From: Ectothiorhodospiraceae bacterium
Lineage (GTDB): Bacteria; Pseudomonadota; Gammaproteobacteria; Nitrococcales; Aquisalimonadaceae
Direction of reading: 5' to 3'
Assembly: GCA_020831885.1 (NCBI GenBank)
Contig: JAFIFU010000011.1
Coordinates: forward strand, 1 to 64,000
Length of the DNA stretch: 64,000 bases
Numbering within the stretch: the first letter of the stretch is position 1; every line of letters begins with the position of its first letter. The notes beneath the pieces were generated by a model. That model saw nothing but the letters and a program-made list of their open reading frames with translations, made no database searches and was not told the DNA's origin. The position numbers and the translations under genes are program-made. Shown piece by piece: positions 36,390-45,550 of this stretch.

Positions 36390-36689
36390 CTACCCCGCAT
36401 CGTCCCGTCCGGGGTGGCGTCCCTTGAGGAGATAAGCGAACGCCAGTACTTCGGCGACCACGCGGTACAGGGTCTCCGGAATCTCCTGGTCCAGTTCCAG
36501 GCTGGACAGCACCCGTGCCAGGGCGCGGTCCCGCTCCAGCGGCACCTCGTGTGCCTGAGCCAGCGCCACGATCCGCTCGGCCAGTTCCCCCATGCCCTTG
36601 GCCGTGACCCGCGGCGCCCGGTCCCCGTCATACTGGAGGGCGATGGCCAAGGGCGTTCCTGGTGGCGTTTCCCGCTCATGCCCGCTCAT
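36390..36689 (-). CDS. FlhB C-terminal-domain paralogue (FhlB-like)
   Basis: This 99-residue soluble protein is equivalent to the FlhB cytoplasmic domain after its self-cleavage site. It begins near AIALQYDGDRAPRVTAKG and continues with GELAERIVALAQAHEVPLER and IPETLYRVVAEVLAFAYLL, matching the FlhB FAVALRYDQ...VPAGLYLAVAQVLAYIYQL region. The NPTH motif and membrane helices are absent. Such stand-alone domains (FhlB, YlqH) occur next to FliK-like genes and can partly replace the FlhB domain in export. The first 14 bases overlap the end of the upstream FliK-like gene. Confidence 0.87.
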   Translation of the reverse strand: MSGHERETPPGTPLAIALQYDGDRAPRVTAKGMGELAERIVALAQAHEVPLERDRALARVLSSLELDQEIPETLYRVVAEVLAFAYLLKGRHPGRDDAG

Positions 36690-37848
36690 CGATCAATCCT
36701 CCGCCTTCCGTGGGGGGCTGCGAGCCGGGATGCGGTGGGCTGCCATGGACACAGCGCATGCCCCCCACGGTGAGCCCCAGCTCCCCCAGGCGCTCCTGCA
36801 ACAGATGCAGGTGACCGTCGATCAGCCGGGCGGTGGCCGCCTGCTCCGCCCACCAACTGGTCCCCACCCGGCCGCCCTGCAGCGTAATCGTGCAATGGAC
36901 CGCCCCCCAGTCCCGGAAATCGAAGGACAACTGCACCGTCCAGGACTGATCGCCTTCACTGTCGTCCCCATCCCGATTGACACCGAGCTGCAGCACATCG
37001 GTTTCGTCGCCGTCTCTGACCGGTACCTCCGCCCACCAGGGGAACCCGCCATCAGCGGCCAGCAGGTTGATCTGCAGGGTCTGGATGCGGGCCAGTGCGC
37101 CCTCCGTGTGACGGGCCAGTTCGGCGAGCATCTCTGTTCCCTGGGCGGGGGGCGGCAGGCTGATGCTGACCGGACGGACCGGCTGACCGGGACCGGTGCC
37201 CGAAGGCGGGCGTTCTCCGGCAGGCAGGGGGTTCGGCGGTGCGGTGAGTGCCTGGAACATGCGGTTCAGCAACCGGGCGAGCTGTCCTTTCATGTCCCCG
37301 TCCACCGCATTGGTCGGCAGCAGCCCGTGGGCGATCCCGGCCAGGCGTTGCTCGAACAGCAGTCCGCTGTTCTGGAGCGCCTGGCGAAGGCCCTCCGGGT
37401 GCTGGACCCTTGCGGCATCCGGAAGCCGGTTCCAGAGTTCCCCCAGGGCATCCCGGACGCCGGCCGGCAGCGCCTGCAGGCGGGCCGGGTCCGACCGTAC
37501 CATGGCGGCGCCCGCCAACAGCCCGTTGACCCCCTGCTGGCGCGGCAGCAACTCCCGCAGCGCGTCGGGTCGGGACGTGCCATCCGGGCTGGACCGCGGC
37601 AGCAGTTGCAGGCGCAGCTGTGGTGCGAGCGACTCCACCCGCACACGCAGGCGCTCACCGGGCGGCAATTGCGCGATCCCGTCCAGGGTGATCACCCGGT
37701 TGCCGATGGCCAGGCGCGTCTGGCCGCCGGCGGTGGGCTCCCGAACCAGGGCCTGCAGCACCTGGCCGACCCGCCAGCCACGCTCCGGCGGCTGGGCGGA
37801 TGTCCCGAGGGGCTGATGGCTGCTGCGGTTGCCGGGCGGTGTGAGCAT
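36676..37848 (-). CDS. Second FliK-like hook-length control protein
   Basis: This 390-residue protein has a variable N-terminal two thirds rich in Leu, Arg and Pro and a C-terminal Flg_hook-like domain (WTVQLSFDFRDWGAVHCTI, then TLQGGRVGTSWWAEQAATA and HLHLLQERLGELGLTVGG). The ATG at 37848 is used; the frame is open back to 37959 inside the preceding gene. The true fliK is at 16663. Pairing with an FhlB-like gene parallels the ylqG-ylqH pair of Bacillus. Its job is unknown: a modulator of export switching is possible. Confidence 0.8.
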   Translation of the reverse strand: MLTPPGNRSSHQPLGTSAQPPERGWRVGQVLQALVREPTAGGQTRLAIGNRVITLDGIAQLPPGERLRVRVESLAPQLRLQLLPRSSPDGTSRPDALRELLPRQQGVNGLLAGAAMVRSDPARLQALPAGVRDALGELWNRLPDAARVQHPEGLRQALQNSGLLFEQRLAGIAHGLLPTNAVDGDMKGQLARLLNRMFQALTAPPNPLPAGERPPSGTGPGQPVRPVSISLPPPAQGTEMLAELARHTEGALARIQTLQINLLAADGGFPWWAEVPVRDGDETDVLQLGVNRDGDDSEGDQSWTVQLSFDFRDWGAVHCTITLQGGRVGTSWWAEQAATARLIDGHLHLLQERLGELGLTVGGMRCVHGSPPHPGSQPPTEGGGLIDERA

Positions 37849-37870
37849 GGCGGGATCTCGGCGATGGCGA

Positions 37871-39475
37871 TCAGTGACGGCTGTCCTGCAGTGAACCCAG
37901 CGTGCGGATCCATGCCCCTTCGGCACGCAGATCGGCGGGCAGTTCCTCCAGGGCTGCACGGGCCCGGTCGCGGTCCGGGTAGTCTCCGGTGATCACCACG
38001 TACCAGTTCCGCCCGTCCCGCCGTGTGCGGAGCAACCGCGTTGAGACGCCCTGCGTCCGTTCACTGACAAACCCCTCCAGGGCCTGCCGGTTGTGGGCGG
38101 CAATGAGCTGGATGGTGTAGTGTTCTGCCGGCCGCGTGGCGAGCCAGTCGCCGTCGCCGCCGGGGGTGTCGGCATCCGGGGCGGGGTCCTGCTCCGGCGG
38201 GAGCGCGGCGTCGGCCGTGGTGGGCTCCGGTTCGCCGGGCGATGGTTCCCCGGCCAGGGATTGCGGATCGGCGGGCTCGATCACGGGGGTGGCCGGTTCT
38301 TCGCCGTCCGGCTCCCGCACCGGTGCAGGCGGTTCGTCGTCCCGCTCCGTCATCGGGGCATCCTCCCGGATCCGCCAGTCCGGGATGGAATCCGGGCGCC
38401 ATCCGGCCCGACCCGCATCCTCCCCCGCGGCGGATGAGCCCGCGCTGTCCGGGGGCGTCCCGATCAGCACCGGTGGGTCCTGCGTCAAGGCCGTGTCCGG
38501 CTCCATCGGGAGCGAAGCCTCATCCGGGCGCAACATCAGGGCGACGATCAGCACGGTGAACAGCAGCGCCGCCGCCAGGAGCCCGGTTGTCCGTCGGCTC
38601 GGCCTTCGGGCCAGGGGTTGCCATGGGCCGGCGCTGCCGGTGGCGGGGTGCGGGCGGGCCAGCGCCTGCAGGCACGCCCCCGGCACCTTGTCGGGAAGCC
38701 CGCCGGTCTGCCGGTGAATGAACTCCGGGTCCAGCAGTGCCCCCGCCGGGCCGCCAATGCCCCCGACCCGGGCCAGTTCCCGTGCCACGTAGTCAGCCAC
38801 CTGGTCCACCGTCCACGGCTCCAGATGGAGCGCCTGGAGCCGCGGCATACCCGGCGGTCGCCGGGTGAGGTGTTCCAGCCGTTCCTCCAGTTCCGGTTCC
38901 CCGGCCAGCAACAGGGCCGGGCCCAGGTATTCCCGGCCGTCGTGGTTCTGCAGGCCGACCAGCGTTTTCAGCGTGGCATCGTCCAGTTCCCCGGCGTGAT
39001 CCACCAGCAAGGCGGGCCGTTCCCCGGTTCGGGCAAGCCCGTCCAGTCCGTCCGTGACCCAGGCCACCAGTGTGGGGCCGGAGATCACCGGCCCTGCCGG
39101 AAGCCCGTAGGCCCGCAGGCAGGCCTGGCAGATGTCGTCCGCGGTCAGCCGATGCCGTCCGTCCAGTCTTAGCGGGCGCAGCCCTGTACCGGGGCGATGT
39201 TCCAGCTCCGTGAGCACGCGACTGAGGCCCGCGCCCGCCGGACCGGTGATCACGACAATGTCGCGACTGAACTGCAGCAACTGCACCAGTAGATCCAGCC
39301 GGGCCTCCATGGCAGGGTCCGGCGGCATGGCGGCACTGCTGAAAGGCTGTGCGTTGAGCCCGAGTTCCCTCAGGCGTGCCTCATCCAGATGCATGGCGGT
39401 CTTGGTTGTTCCGATGGGTGTGCGCCGGTACCGCCGTCTGTGACCGGACCGCGTCTCCGGCGGCGGCTCAGCCAT
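37871..39475 (-). CDS. AAA-like protein with membrane helix and C-terminal SPOR domain (DamX-like)
   Basis: This is a 534-residue protein. Residues about 60-270 resemble the ExeA/DamX-type AAA domain, but the P-loop reads GPAGAGLSRVL with Leu in place of the catalytic Lys, and the Walker B region reads PALLVDHAGELD without the usual DE pair. One membrane helix follows (TTGLLAAALLFTVLIVALML), then an acidic proline-rich periplasmic stretch and a SPOR domain (HYTIQLIAAHNRQALEGF, then RNWYVVITGDYPDRDRARAA) expected to bind denuded peptidoglycan at septa. The start at 39475 is supported by GAAAGGG five bases upstream. It lies 22 bases before the FliK-like gene. Confidence 0.82.
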   Translation of the reverse strand: MAEPPPETRSGHRRRYRRTPIGTTKTAMHLDEARLRELGLNAQPFSSAAMPPDPAMEARLDLLVQLLQFSRDIVVITGPAGAGLSRVLTELEHRPGTGLRPLRLDGRHRLTADDICQACLRAYGLPAGPVISGPTLVAWVTDGLDGLARTGERPALLVDHAGELDDATLKTLVGLQNHDGREYLGPALLLAGEPELEERLEHLTRRPPGMPRLQALHLEPWTVDQVADYVARELARVGGIGGPAGALLDPEFIHRQTGGLPDKVPGACLQALARPHPATGSAGPWQPLARRPSRRTTGLLAAALLFTVLIVALMLRPDEASLPMEPDTALTQDPPVLIGTPPDSAGSSAAGEDAGRAGWRPDSIPDWRIREDAPMTERDDEPPAPVREPDGEEPATPVIEPADPQSLAGEPSPGEPEPTTADAALPPEQDPAPDADTPGGDGDWLATRPAEHYTIQLIAAHNRQALEGFVSERTQGVSTRLLRTRRDGRNWYVVITGDYPDRDRARAALEELPADLRAEGAWIRTLGSLQDSRH

Positions 39476-39480
39476 ACTAA

Positions 39481-39499
39481 CCCTTTCAGTCTGAAAGGG
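39481..39499 (-). promoter_or_regulatory. Perfect palindrome containing the ribosome-binding site of the DamX-like gene
   Basis: CCCTTTCAG-T-CTGAAAGGG is a perfect dyad ending five bases before the ATG at 39475. In the mRNA an 8-bp stem with a three-base loop would hide the GAAAGGG ribosome-binding site. This suggests translational control, or coupling to the upstream HDOD gene, whose stop lies 30 bases away. It could also be a protein-binding operator. Confidence 0.55.
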
Positions 39500-39528
39500 T
39501 AGTAACTATCCTGCCTGCCAGTGCTTCC

Positions 39529-41076
39529 CTAGTGCCAGCTTGCGGAGGACGGATTCAGGGGCTGTCTGGCCAGGGTCCTGGTGATGCCTTCCTTCAATGC
39601 GGTCGACGTTCTACGGAAACGGTCATAGCTCCGGGCATCCAGTCCGCAACCCTGGCCCCTCCGGTCGGCGTAGAGCAGTCCGAACAGGCGGCCGTCGACG
39701 CGGATCGGCGCCAGGTAGGCCCCCTGCCGGTCCAGCAGTTGGTAGGCGATGGTCCGGCTCTTCCGCTGCAGGACGTCCACCTGGTTCGCGGTCAGCCAGT
39801 GGGGTTCACCATCGGCGAGCTGATGGGCCAGTGCCGAACCGGGGTGCACGGGCAGATCCACCTGCAGCAGCAACGGTTCACCCTCCCAGCCCACCGCCAT
39901 GTACGGGTGAAGCAGCTCGCCGTGGGAATCGGCAATCAGGAACAGGCTCCGGTTCAGGCCGCAGGCGTGATGCAACGCCCGAAGCGCCAGTGCGATCGGT
40001 GGGTCGAAGGGGTCCACCCGCCGGTGTTGCTGGCCCAGCTCCTGGCGGATGCGGGAGTCGCCGCCCTGTCGGCAGCTTTCCAGCAGCCGATCCAGGAGTT
40101 GCCGCTGGGGCAGCAGGCAGAAGGCCGTTTCACCGGTCGCCGGCTGTGGCCGGGAGCGTGGCCGTGTTCCCGGTTCCCGGGCCAGAGGCGCCCAGGCCGG
40201 CGGTAACGGGTCCGGCCAGTTATCCAGGGCCCGGGCGGTGGTCTTCTGGACGATCGTCCGGGCGTTCTGTTCGTCTCCGCCCAGGTAAACGCCCAGGGTG
40301 CTCATCAGCGCGTCGATCCCGGGATGGTCCCAGCCATGGGGAGCCAGCGCCGTCAGCCGGAATGCCAGATTGATCCCCAGTGCCCGGTTGCCCACGATCT
40401 TGTTGGGTAGCAACTGTTCGGTGACCATGGCGGGCAGGCGCCAGTGTTGCACGAGCATGGCCCCCAACTCGCCTGAATAGAAACCCAACTGGACGTACTC
40501 CGCGTCGGGGCGCAGATGCCCTTCATGACCCGACAGTTCACATGCGGCGTGCATGGCGTCCGCCTCATGCTGCCATAGCAGCAGGGTGGCCACCGGGGCC
40601 AGGGTTGCCGCGGTCCGGATCTCCGTCGGCAGGATGTCCTTGCGGATCTCCGCCCAGGCGTGGGCGTGGCAGGCCGCATGGTAGGCGGCCGCGTTCTCTG
40701 CCAGGAACCCGTCGAGACCCGGTTGATCCAGGGCGGATTCCACGTCCGCGTACGCGTCGATCAGGGTCAGCGTGCGGGTGAGCCCCAGCATCATCACGGC
40801 TTGCTCCACCGTGGTGGTGCGGGCGTCCAGGTGACGGTGATGATGCCGGTTGGCTTCCCGCAGGAGATTGACGCACAGCGCGGGATCCCGGTACGCCAGT
40901 TCACCCAGTGTGCGCGCGTCGTCGATGCTGTCCCGGGTTGCCGCGGCAGCCTGCCGGGTCGTCGCCATGATGGGAAGTGCGGTATTGCCCAGGGCTCCGA
41001 GCCAGTCTTCCACCCGGCGGCGGGAATCGGTTTCCACCGGTCTGTCTCCCCTTAGGTTTTTGGTTTTTGTCGACAT
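39529..41076 (-). CDS. HDOD-domain signalling protein
   Basis: This 515-residue protein has an N-terminal HDOD domain (about 20-260: ALPIMATTRQAAAATRDS, then AYRDPALCVNLLREANR and VEQAVMMLGLTRTLTLIDAY). Its C-terminal half (about 310-500) is GAF-like, ending DGRLFGLLYADRRGQGCG. HDOD proteins are non-enzymatic relatives of HD phosphohydrolases and act as signalling scaffolds, several in motility and cyclic di-GMP pathways. It is the first gene of the four-gene - strand run. The function here is unknown. Confidence 0.83.
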   Translation of the reverse strand: MSTKTKNLRGDRPVETDSRRRVEDWLGALGNTALPIMATTRQAAAATRDSIDDARTLGELAYRDPALCVNLLREANRHHHRHLDARTTTVEQAVMMLGLTRTLTLIDAYADVESALDQPGLDGFLAENAAAYHAACHAHAWAEIRKDILPTEIRTAATLAPVATLLLWQHEADAMHAACELSGHEGHLRPDAEYVQLGFYSGELGAMLVQHWRLPAMVTEQLLPNKIVGNRALGINLAFRLTALAPHGWDHPGIDALMSTLGVYLGGDEQNARTIVQKTTARALDNWPDPLPPAWAPLAREPGTRPRSRPQPATGETAFCLLPQRQLLDRLLESCRQGGDSRIRQELGQQHRRVDPFDPPIALALRALHHACGLNRSLFLIADSHGELLHPYMAVGWEGEPLLLQVDLPVHPGSALAHQLADGEPHWLTANQVDVLQRKSRTIAYQLLDRQGAYLAPIRVDGRLFGLLYADRRGQGCGLDARSYDRFRRTSTALKEGITRTLARQPLNPSSASWH

Positions 41077-41294
41077 CTTTTACACAAGCATGGCGGCGAT
41101 AAGGGGAAATTGGAAGCGCTTTGAGACATGGGTCGCCGTTCCACGGTGTCGCATCCGTATCATGACAGGTCAGAGACCGTGGATGTCGGCCGGGGGGTTG
41201 AGAAATTCCGTCCGCCGCCGATGAACAGAAGGGACGACGCCGATGTGCGAACCGCGTGACACGGAACTGGACTGAAGCTCAGTTGGGGTAATCG

Positions 41295-42149
41295 ATGATC
41301 TTGGTTTTCGGGTTTTTCCTGGTGGTGTTTGCCGTGCTGACCGGGTACGGCCTCCACGGCGGCAGCATTGCCCTTCTGTGGCAGCCGCTGGAGCTGCTGA
41401 TCATTTTCGGCGCGGCCACAGGGGCATTCCTGATCGCCAATCCGCTCAAGGTCATCAAACAGACCGGAGCGATGATCCCGGCCATGTTCAAGGGTTCCAT
41501 CTATACCAAGGAGCTCTACATGGAGCTCCTGGCCATGCTCTATGAGCTGTTTTACAAGGCGCAACGGGAGGGTTTGCTGGCCATCGAGGCGGATATCGAC
41601 GAACCGGAGAACAGCGAGCTGTTCCAGCGCTACCCCCGGGTCATGGCCCACCATGACGCCATGGAATTCCTGATCGACTACCTGCGGCTCATGGTCGGCG
41701 GCAGCATGAACCCCCACGAGCTGGAAAGCCTCATGGACGTGGAGCTGGAAACGCACCACCAGGAGGCGGAGCTGCCGGCACATGCGGTCCATCGGGTCGC
41801 CGACGCCCTTCCCGGGTTCGGGATCATCGCGGCGGTGCTCGGCATCATTATCGCCATGGGCTCCATCGACGGGCCGGTGCACGTCATCGGCGAGCTGGTG
41901 GCGGTGGCGCTGATCGGCACCTTCCTGGGGATCCTGGCCGGTTACTCCTTCGTGGGGCCGTTGTCCGCTGCCATGGAACACAAGGCCCGGGAGAAAACCA
42001 AGTTTCTGGAAGTGATCAAGGCCACCATCGTGGCCATCCTGAACGGCTACAAACCGGTGCTGGCGGTGGAGTTCGGTCGTAAGGTCATGTACGAAAGCGA
42101 GCGGCCGAGCTTCCAGGAGCTGGAAGACTTCGTCAAGCAGCGGAAATAA
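41295..42149 (+). CDS. motA: Flagellar stator protein MotA
   Basis: This 284-residue MotA is the outer stator subunit that pushes on FliG. Four membrane helices are visible: near residues 2-22, 28-47 (LELLIIFGAATGAFLIAN), 170-190 (PGFGIIAAVLGIIIAMGSID) and 200-222. The cytoplasmic loop between helices 2 and 3 is long, as expected. Length and sequence are closer to proton-driven MotA of E. coli (295 residues) than to the shorter PomA type. It is followed 21 bases later by motB. Confidence 0.96.
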   Translation: MILVFGFFLVVFAVLTGYGLHGGSIALLWQPLELLIIFGAATGAFLIANPLKVIKQTGAMIPAMFKGSIYTKELYMELLAMLYELFYKAQREGLLAIEADIDEPENSELFQRYPRVMAHHDAMEFLIDYLRLMVGGSMNPHELESLMDVELETHHQEAELPAHAVHRVADALPGFGIIAAVLGIIIAMGSIDGPVHVIGELVAVALIGTFLGILAGYSFVGPLSAAMEHKAREKTKFLEVIKATIVAILNGYKPVLAVEFGRKVMYESERPSFQELEDFVKQRK

Positions 42150-42170
42150 GGGCATTCCGAGGGGCGGATC

Positions 42171-43031
42171 GTGGAAGACAAGACGCGCCCGATCATCGTC
42201 AAGCGCATCAAGAAGGTTCAGGGTGGACACCACGGTGGATCCTGGAAAGTGGCGCTGGCGGACTTCATGACCGCCATGTTCGCCATGTTCCTGGTGCTCT
42301 GGCTGGTCACCGCCATGGACGAGTCGCAGCGGCGGGGTATCGCCGACTATTTCCGCAACCCCACGGCCATCGATGGCCGTTCAGGGCCCGGGCAGCCATC
42401 GGTGCTGGATTTCGAGGGGGGCACGGATCTGCCCATTGACATGGGGCCGTCGCAGCAACAGATCGCCGACGGCTACGACATGCTTGATGTCCTGGATGAA
42501 TGGGAGCAGTTCCAGGAGGAGCAACTGGAGAGTCTGCAGGCGGACCTGGAGGCGGCCATCGAGAAAAGCCAGGCGCTGGAGCCGTTCAAGGATCAGTTGC
42601 TGCTGGATATCACGCCGGAGGGTCTGCGCATCCAGTTGGTGGACAAACGCAACCGCCCCATGTTTGATCTCGGCTCGCCGGTGTTGCGTGACTACGCCGA
42701 TTCCATCCTTCGCGAACTGGCCGGGGTGATCAACCGGGTGCCGAACCGGATCAGTATCGCCGGCCATACCGACGCCGTGGGCTTCAGCAATGGCCGTGAT
42801 TACGACAACTGGGAGTTGTCCGCCGACCGGGCCAACGCAGCCCGCCGAACGCTGCTGGCCGGGGGGACGGAGCCGGGACGCATCGCCCAGGTGGTGGGGT
42901 TGGCCGATACCGTGCTGTTCGACCGGGAGGATCCGTACAACCCGATCAACCGTCGCATCAGCATCACCGTTCTGAAGCCGGACGCCGAGAAGGCCATCTT
43001 CGAGCGGGAGGGCGCACGGCAGTTTCCGTGA
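42171..43031 (+). CDS. motB: Flagellar stator protein MotB
   Basis: This 286-residue MotB has a single membrane helix with the ion-binding Asp31 in LADFMTAMFAMFLVLWLVTA. A plug/linker region and an OmpA-like peptidoglycan-binding domain follow (NRISIAGHTDAVGFSNG, then NWELSADRANAARRTLLAG). The GTG start at 42171 has GAGGGGCGG before it. Helix sequence and partner type suggest proton coupling, but this is inference. Confidence 0.96.
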   Translation: MEDKTRPIIVKRIKKVQGGHHGGSWKVALADFMTAMFAMFLVLWLVTAMDESQRRGIADYFRNPTAIDGRSGPGQPSVLDFEGGTDLPIDMGPSQQQIADGYDMLDVLDEWEQFQEEQLESLQADLEAAIEKSQALEPFKDQLLLDITPEGLRIQLVDKRNRPMFDLGSPVLRDYADSILRELAGVINRVPNRISIAGHTDAVGFSNGRDYDNWELSADRANAARRTLLAGGTEPGRIAQVVGLADTVLFDREDPYNPINRRISITVLKPDAEKAIFEREGARQFP

Positions 43032-43059
43032 CACGCCACGTGAACGCGTCAACGCCGGC

Positions 43060-43086
43060 TCAACTTTCCGCCGGTCCGGCCGATAA
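43060..43086 (+). promoter_or_regulatory. Sigma-28 promoter of the first chemoreceptor
   Basis: TCAACTTT (6/8 match to the -35 consensus) and GCCGATAA (8/8 match to -10) are separated by exactly 11 bases. It lies downstream of motB and about 215 bases before the receptor start at 43302. Confidence 0.82.
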
Positions 43087-43301
43087 CACGAATACGACGG
43101 ATTTGCTGCCCAAACCCGCAGCAAACCCGGCATCGCGTGTCAGCGGATACCGTGCCACGCGATGCCGGTTCCCGTGCCGCCGTCCCGGCCTCCCCTGAAG
43201 GGGCCGGATCCCGGGCCGAAACCCCGCCCATGAACCAGCATGCGAGTGTGCCCGCGGCTGTACCGCGTGCTGCCCGCGCAGAATGTCTTGGGGGAAGAGT
43301 C

Positions 43302-45356
43302 ATGCGTGCAAGCAAATTGCTTGGTCCGTCCGCCGGTCTCATGAACCGCCTGCGCTTTCCGGTGAAGTTCGGATTGCTGTTCGCGGTGGTGATGGTGCCG
43401 CTGCTGGCCTTGGGGTCCCTGTTTATCCGGGATATGAACGAAAGCATCCGGTTCGACGCCGGCGAGCGCACCGGGTTGGAGTACGTGATGGCGGTCCGCA
43501 ATGCCATCGAGCCCCTGCAGCAGCACCGGGGCATCATGGCCGCGGTGCTCGGCGGCAACGAGGCGGCCCGTGGGCGGGCGCGGGAGATCCGGGCCGATGT
43601 CGAGGAAGCCGTCGGCGGCCTGGTGGAAACCGATGCCCGGTTGGGCGGGGTATTGGACACCGGCAACCGGGTGGGGCGCATCCAGCGGGAATGGAATGGC
43701 CTGCAGGCCGACCTGGCGCGGTTGGATGTGGCTGGGAGCACCGAGCGGCACACCGGACTGGTTGCCGAGTTGCTGGCCCTGGCGCGGCATGTGTCCGATA
43801 CCTCCGGGATCACGCTGGACCCCTACCTGGATCGCTTCTACCTGGGCGATATGGTGATGGGCCGATTGCTGAGTCTCACCGAAACCATGGGACAGTCCCG
43901 GGCGCTGGCGGCGGCCGGTGCCGCCACGGGAGGGCTGACCCCGGATCAGCACACCCGGCTTGCCGTGCTGGCGCATAACATGCAGGACCTCAATGACGGT
44001 CTGCGCAGCGGCATGGAGGCCGTGCTCGCGGAGAATCCGGCGCTGGCGGGCGAACTGGAGGGGCGTTACCGCACCAATACCGCTGCCGTGGATGCCCTGT
44101 CCACGCTGCTTCGGGAGGAGTTCCTGGAGGCGGATCGCGTCACCATCGGTGCCCAGGAGGTGTTCGATCAGGCAACGACCGCCATTGACGACACCTTCCG
44201 TCTGTACGATGCCGCCGTTCCGGTCATGGATTCTCTGCTGGAGGCGAGCCTGTCCGGTGCCACGCTGGCACGGAATACCGCCCTGGCCATCGCCGTGCTC
44301 GCCCTGGTCCTGGTGGCGTACCTGTTCGCAGGCCTGTATCAGTCCATCTACTCCGTGGTGGAGCGCATCGGGGTTGCCACCCGCAGCCTGGCCGACGGCG
44401 ATCTGAGCACCCGCGTGGAGGCCACCACGCGGGACGAATTGCGGGGAGTGGTGGATGGGTTCAACCACGTGGCGACCTCCTTCGAGTCCCTGATTCACGA
44501 GATCACCGAGGTGACCAACCAACTGGCGTCGGCCTCGGAGGAGTTGTCCACGGCGGCCCGGGAGAGTGCCGGTATCGTGGAGCAACAGCGGCATGAAACC
44601 GAGCAGGTGAGTTCGGCCATGAACGAGATGGCGGCCACGGTGCAGGAGGTGGCCCAGAGCGCCAGCGGCGCGGCGGAGGCCACCGGCACCACCGGCGAGC
44701 AGGCCAAGCGCGGACTGGAGGTGGTGACCCGGGCATCGGAATGCATTGCGGAGCTGGCGGCCGAGGTGGAGAATGCCGCCCGGGCCATTCGCCAGGTGTC
44801 CGGCGAGACCGAGAGCATCAGCAAGGTGATCGATGTGATCAACGGTATTGCTGATCAGACCAATCTGCTAGCCCTGAACGCCGCCATCGAGGCGGCCCGT
44901 GCCGGGGAGAGCGGGCGCGGGTTCTCGGTGGTGGCAGAGGAGGTCAGGGATCTTGCCTCCCGCACCCAGCAATCCACGGAAGAGATCAAGTCCATCATCG
45001 AGCGGTTGCAGTCCTCCGTGGCGGAATCGGTGCAGGTGATGGAGCGTAATCGGGAGCAGGCGCAGAATGGGGTGGATCAGGCCAACCAGGCCGCCCACAG
45101 CCTGAAGGACATTGCCGAATCGGTCACCCACGTGGACCAGATGACCGCCCAGATCGCCACCGCGGCCGAGCAGCAGAGTGCCACGGCGGAGGAGATCAAC
45201 CGCAGCGTGACGCGGATCGGCGAAAGCGCCGAGGGTGCGGCCAGTGGCTCCGGTCAGGTGACCGCGGCCAGCGAGGAACTGGCCCGCATGGCCGCCAGCC
45301 TTCAGGACCAGGCGGCCCGTTTCTCCATCGGTGGTCCCGGCAGCCGGGCCGGATGA
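43302..45356 (+). CDS. Methyl-accepting chemotaxis protein with periplasmic sensor
   Basis: This 684-residue receptor has two membrane helices: about 22-42 ([20 protein letters not shown]) and about 326-348 ([20 protein letters not shown]). They enclose a roughly 280-residue, predicted all-helical periplasmic domain. HAMP and signalling domains follow, with the hairpin tip [20 protein letters not shown] and [20 protein letters not shown]. There is no C-terminal CheR/CheB-tethering pentapeptide. The ATG at 43302 follows GGGGGAAGAG and places the first helix correctly. The ligand cannot be read from sequence. Confidence 0.92.
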   Translation: MRASKLLGPSAGLMNRLRFPVKFGLLFAVVMVPLLALGSLFIRDMNESIRFDAGERTGLEYVMAVRNAIEPLQQHRGIMAAVLGGNEAARGRAREIRADVEEAVGGLVETDARLGGVLDTGNRVGRIQREWNGLQADLARLDVAGSTERHTGLVAELLALARHVSDTSGITLDPYLDRFYLGDMVMGRLLSLTETMGQSRALAAAGAATGGLTPDQHTRLAVLAHNMQDLNDGLRSGMEAVLAENPALAGELEGRYRTNTAAVDALSTLLREEFLEADRVTIGAQEVFDQATTAIDDTFRLYDAAVPVMDSLLEASLSGATLARNTALAIAVLALVLVAYLFAGLYQSIYSVVERIGVATRSLADGDLSTRVEATTRDELRGVVDGFNHVATSFESLIHEITEVTNQLASASEELSTAARESAGIVEQQRHETEQVSSAMNEMAATVQEVAQSASGAAEATGTTGEQAKRGLEVVTRASECIAELAAEVENAARAIRQVSGETESISKVIDVINGIADQTNLLALNAAIEAARAGESGRGFSVVAEEVRDLASRTQQSTEEIKSIIERLQSSVAESVQVMERNREQAQNGVDQANQAAHSLKDIAESVTHVDQMTAQIATAAEQQSATAEEINRSVTRIGESAEGAASGSGQVTAASEELARMAASLQDQAARFSIGGPGSRAG

Positions 45357-45371
45357 CGCATGGCAACGCGT

Positions 45372-45402
45372 CCCCCGGCGGGCATCGCCGGGGGTGTTCT
45401 TT
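45372..45402 (+). terminator. Intrinsic terminator after the first chemoreceptor
   Basis: CCCCCGGCG-GGCAT-CGCCGGGGG is a perfect 9-bp GC stem with a five-base loop followed by TGTTCTTT. It lies 16 bases after the receptor stop, separating the two receptor transcripts. Confidence 0.8.
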
Positions 45403-45418
45403 CCGATGACCGTGAGTC

Positions 45419-45445
45419 TCAAGTTCGGGGCAATCCGGCCGACCA
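45419..45445 (+). promoter_or_regulatory. Sigma-28 promoter of the second chemoreceptor
   Basis: TCAAGTTC and GCCGACCA are separated by exactly 11 bases; each matches the consensus at 6 of 8 positions. It lies between the upstream terminator and the receptor start at 45551. Confidence 0.65.
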
Positions 45446-45550
45446 CAAGAGGTAATGAGGTTGAAGTGCCTGTGGGTTGCCGGTCCGCTTGTGCCGGCGG
45501 CGGGCGCAAACGGGCCCGTACAGGGCTGGCCGATACATGGGAAACAGGAC

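Noticed and set aside
41060-41102. GGCGATAA near 41095 as a sigma-28 -10 box for motA
   Set aside because: The expected -35 position holds TCTTTTAC, a poor match.
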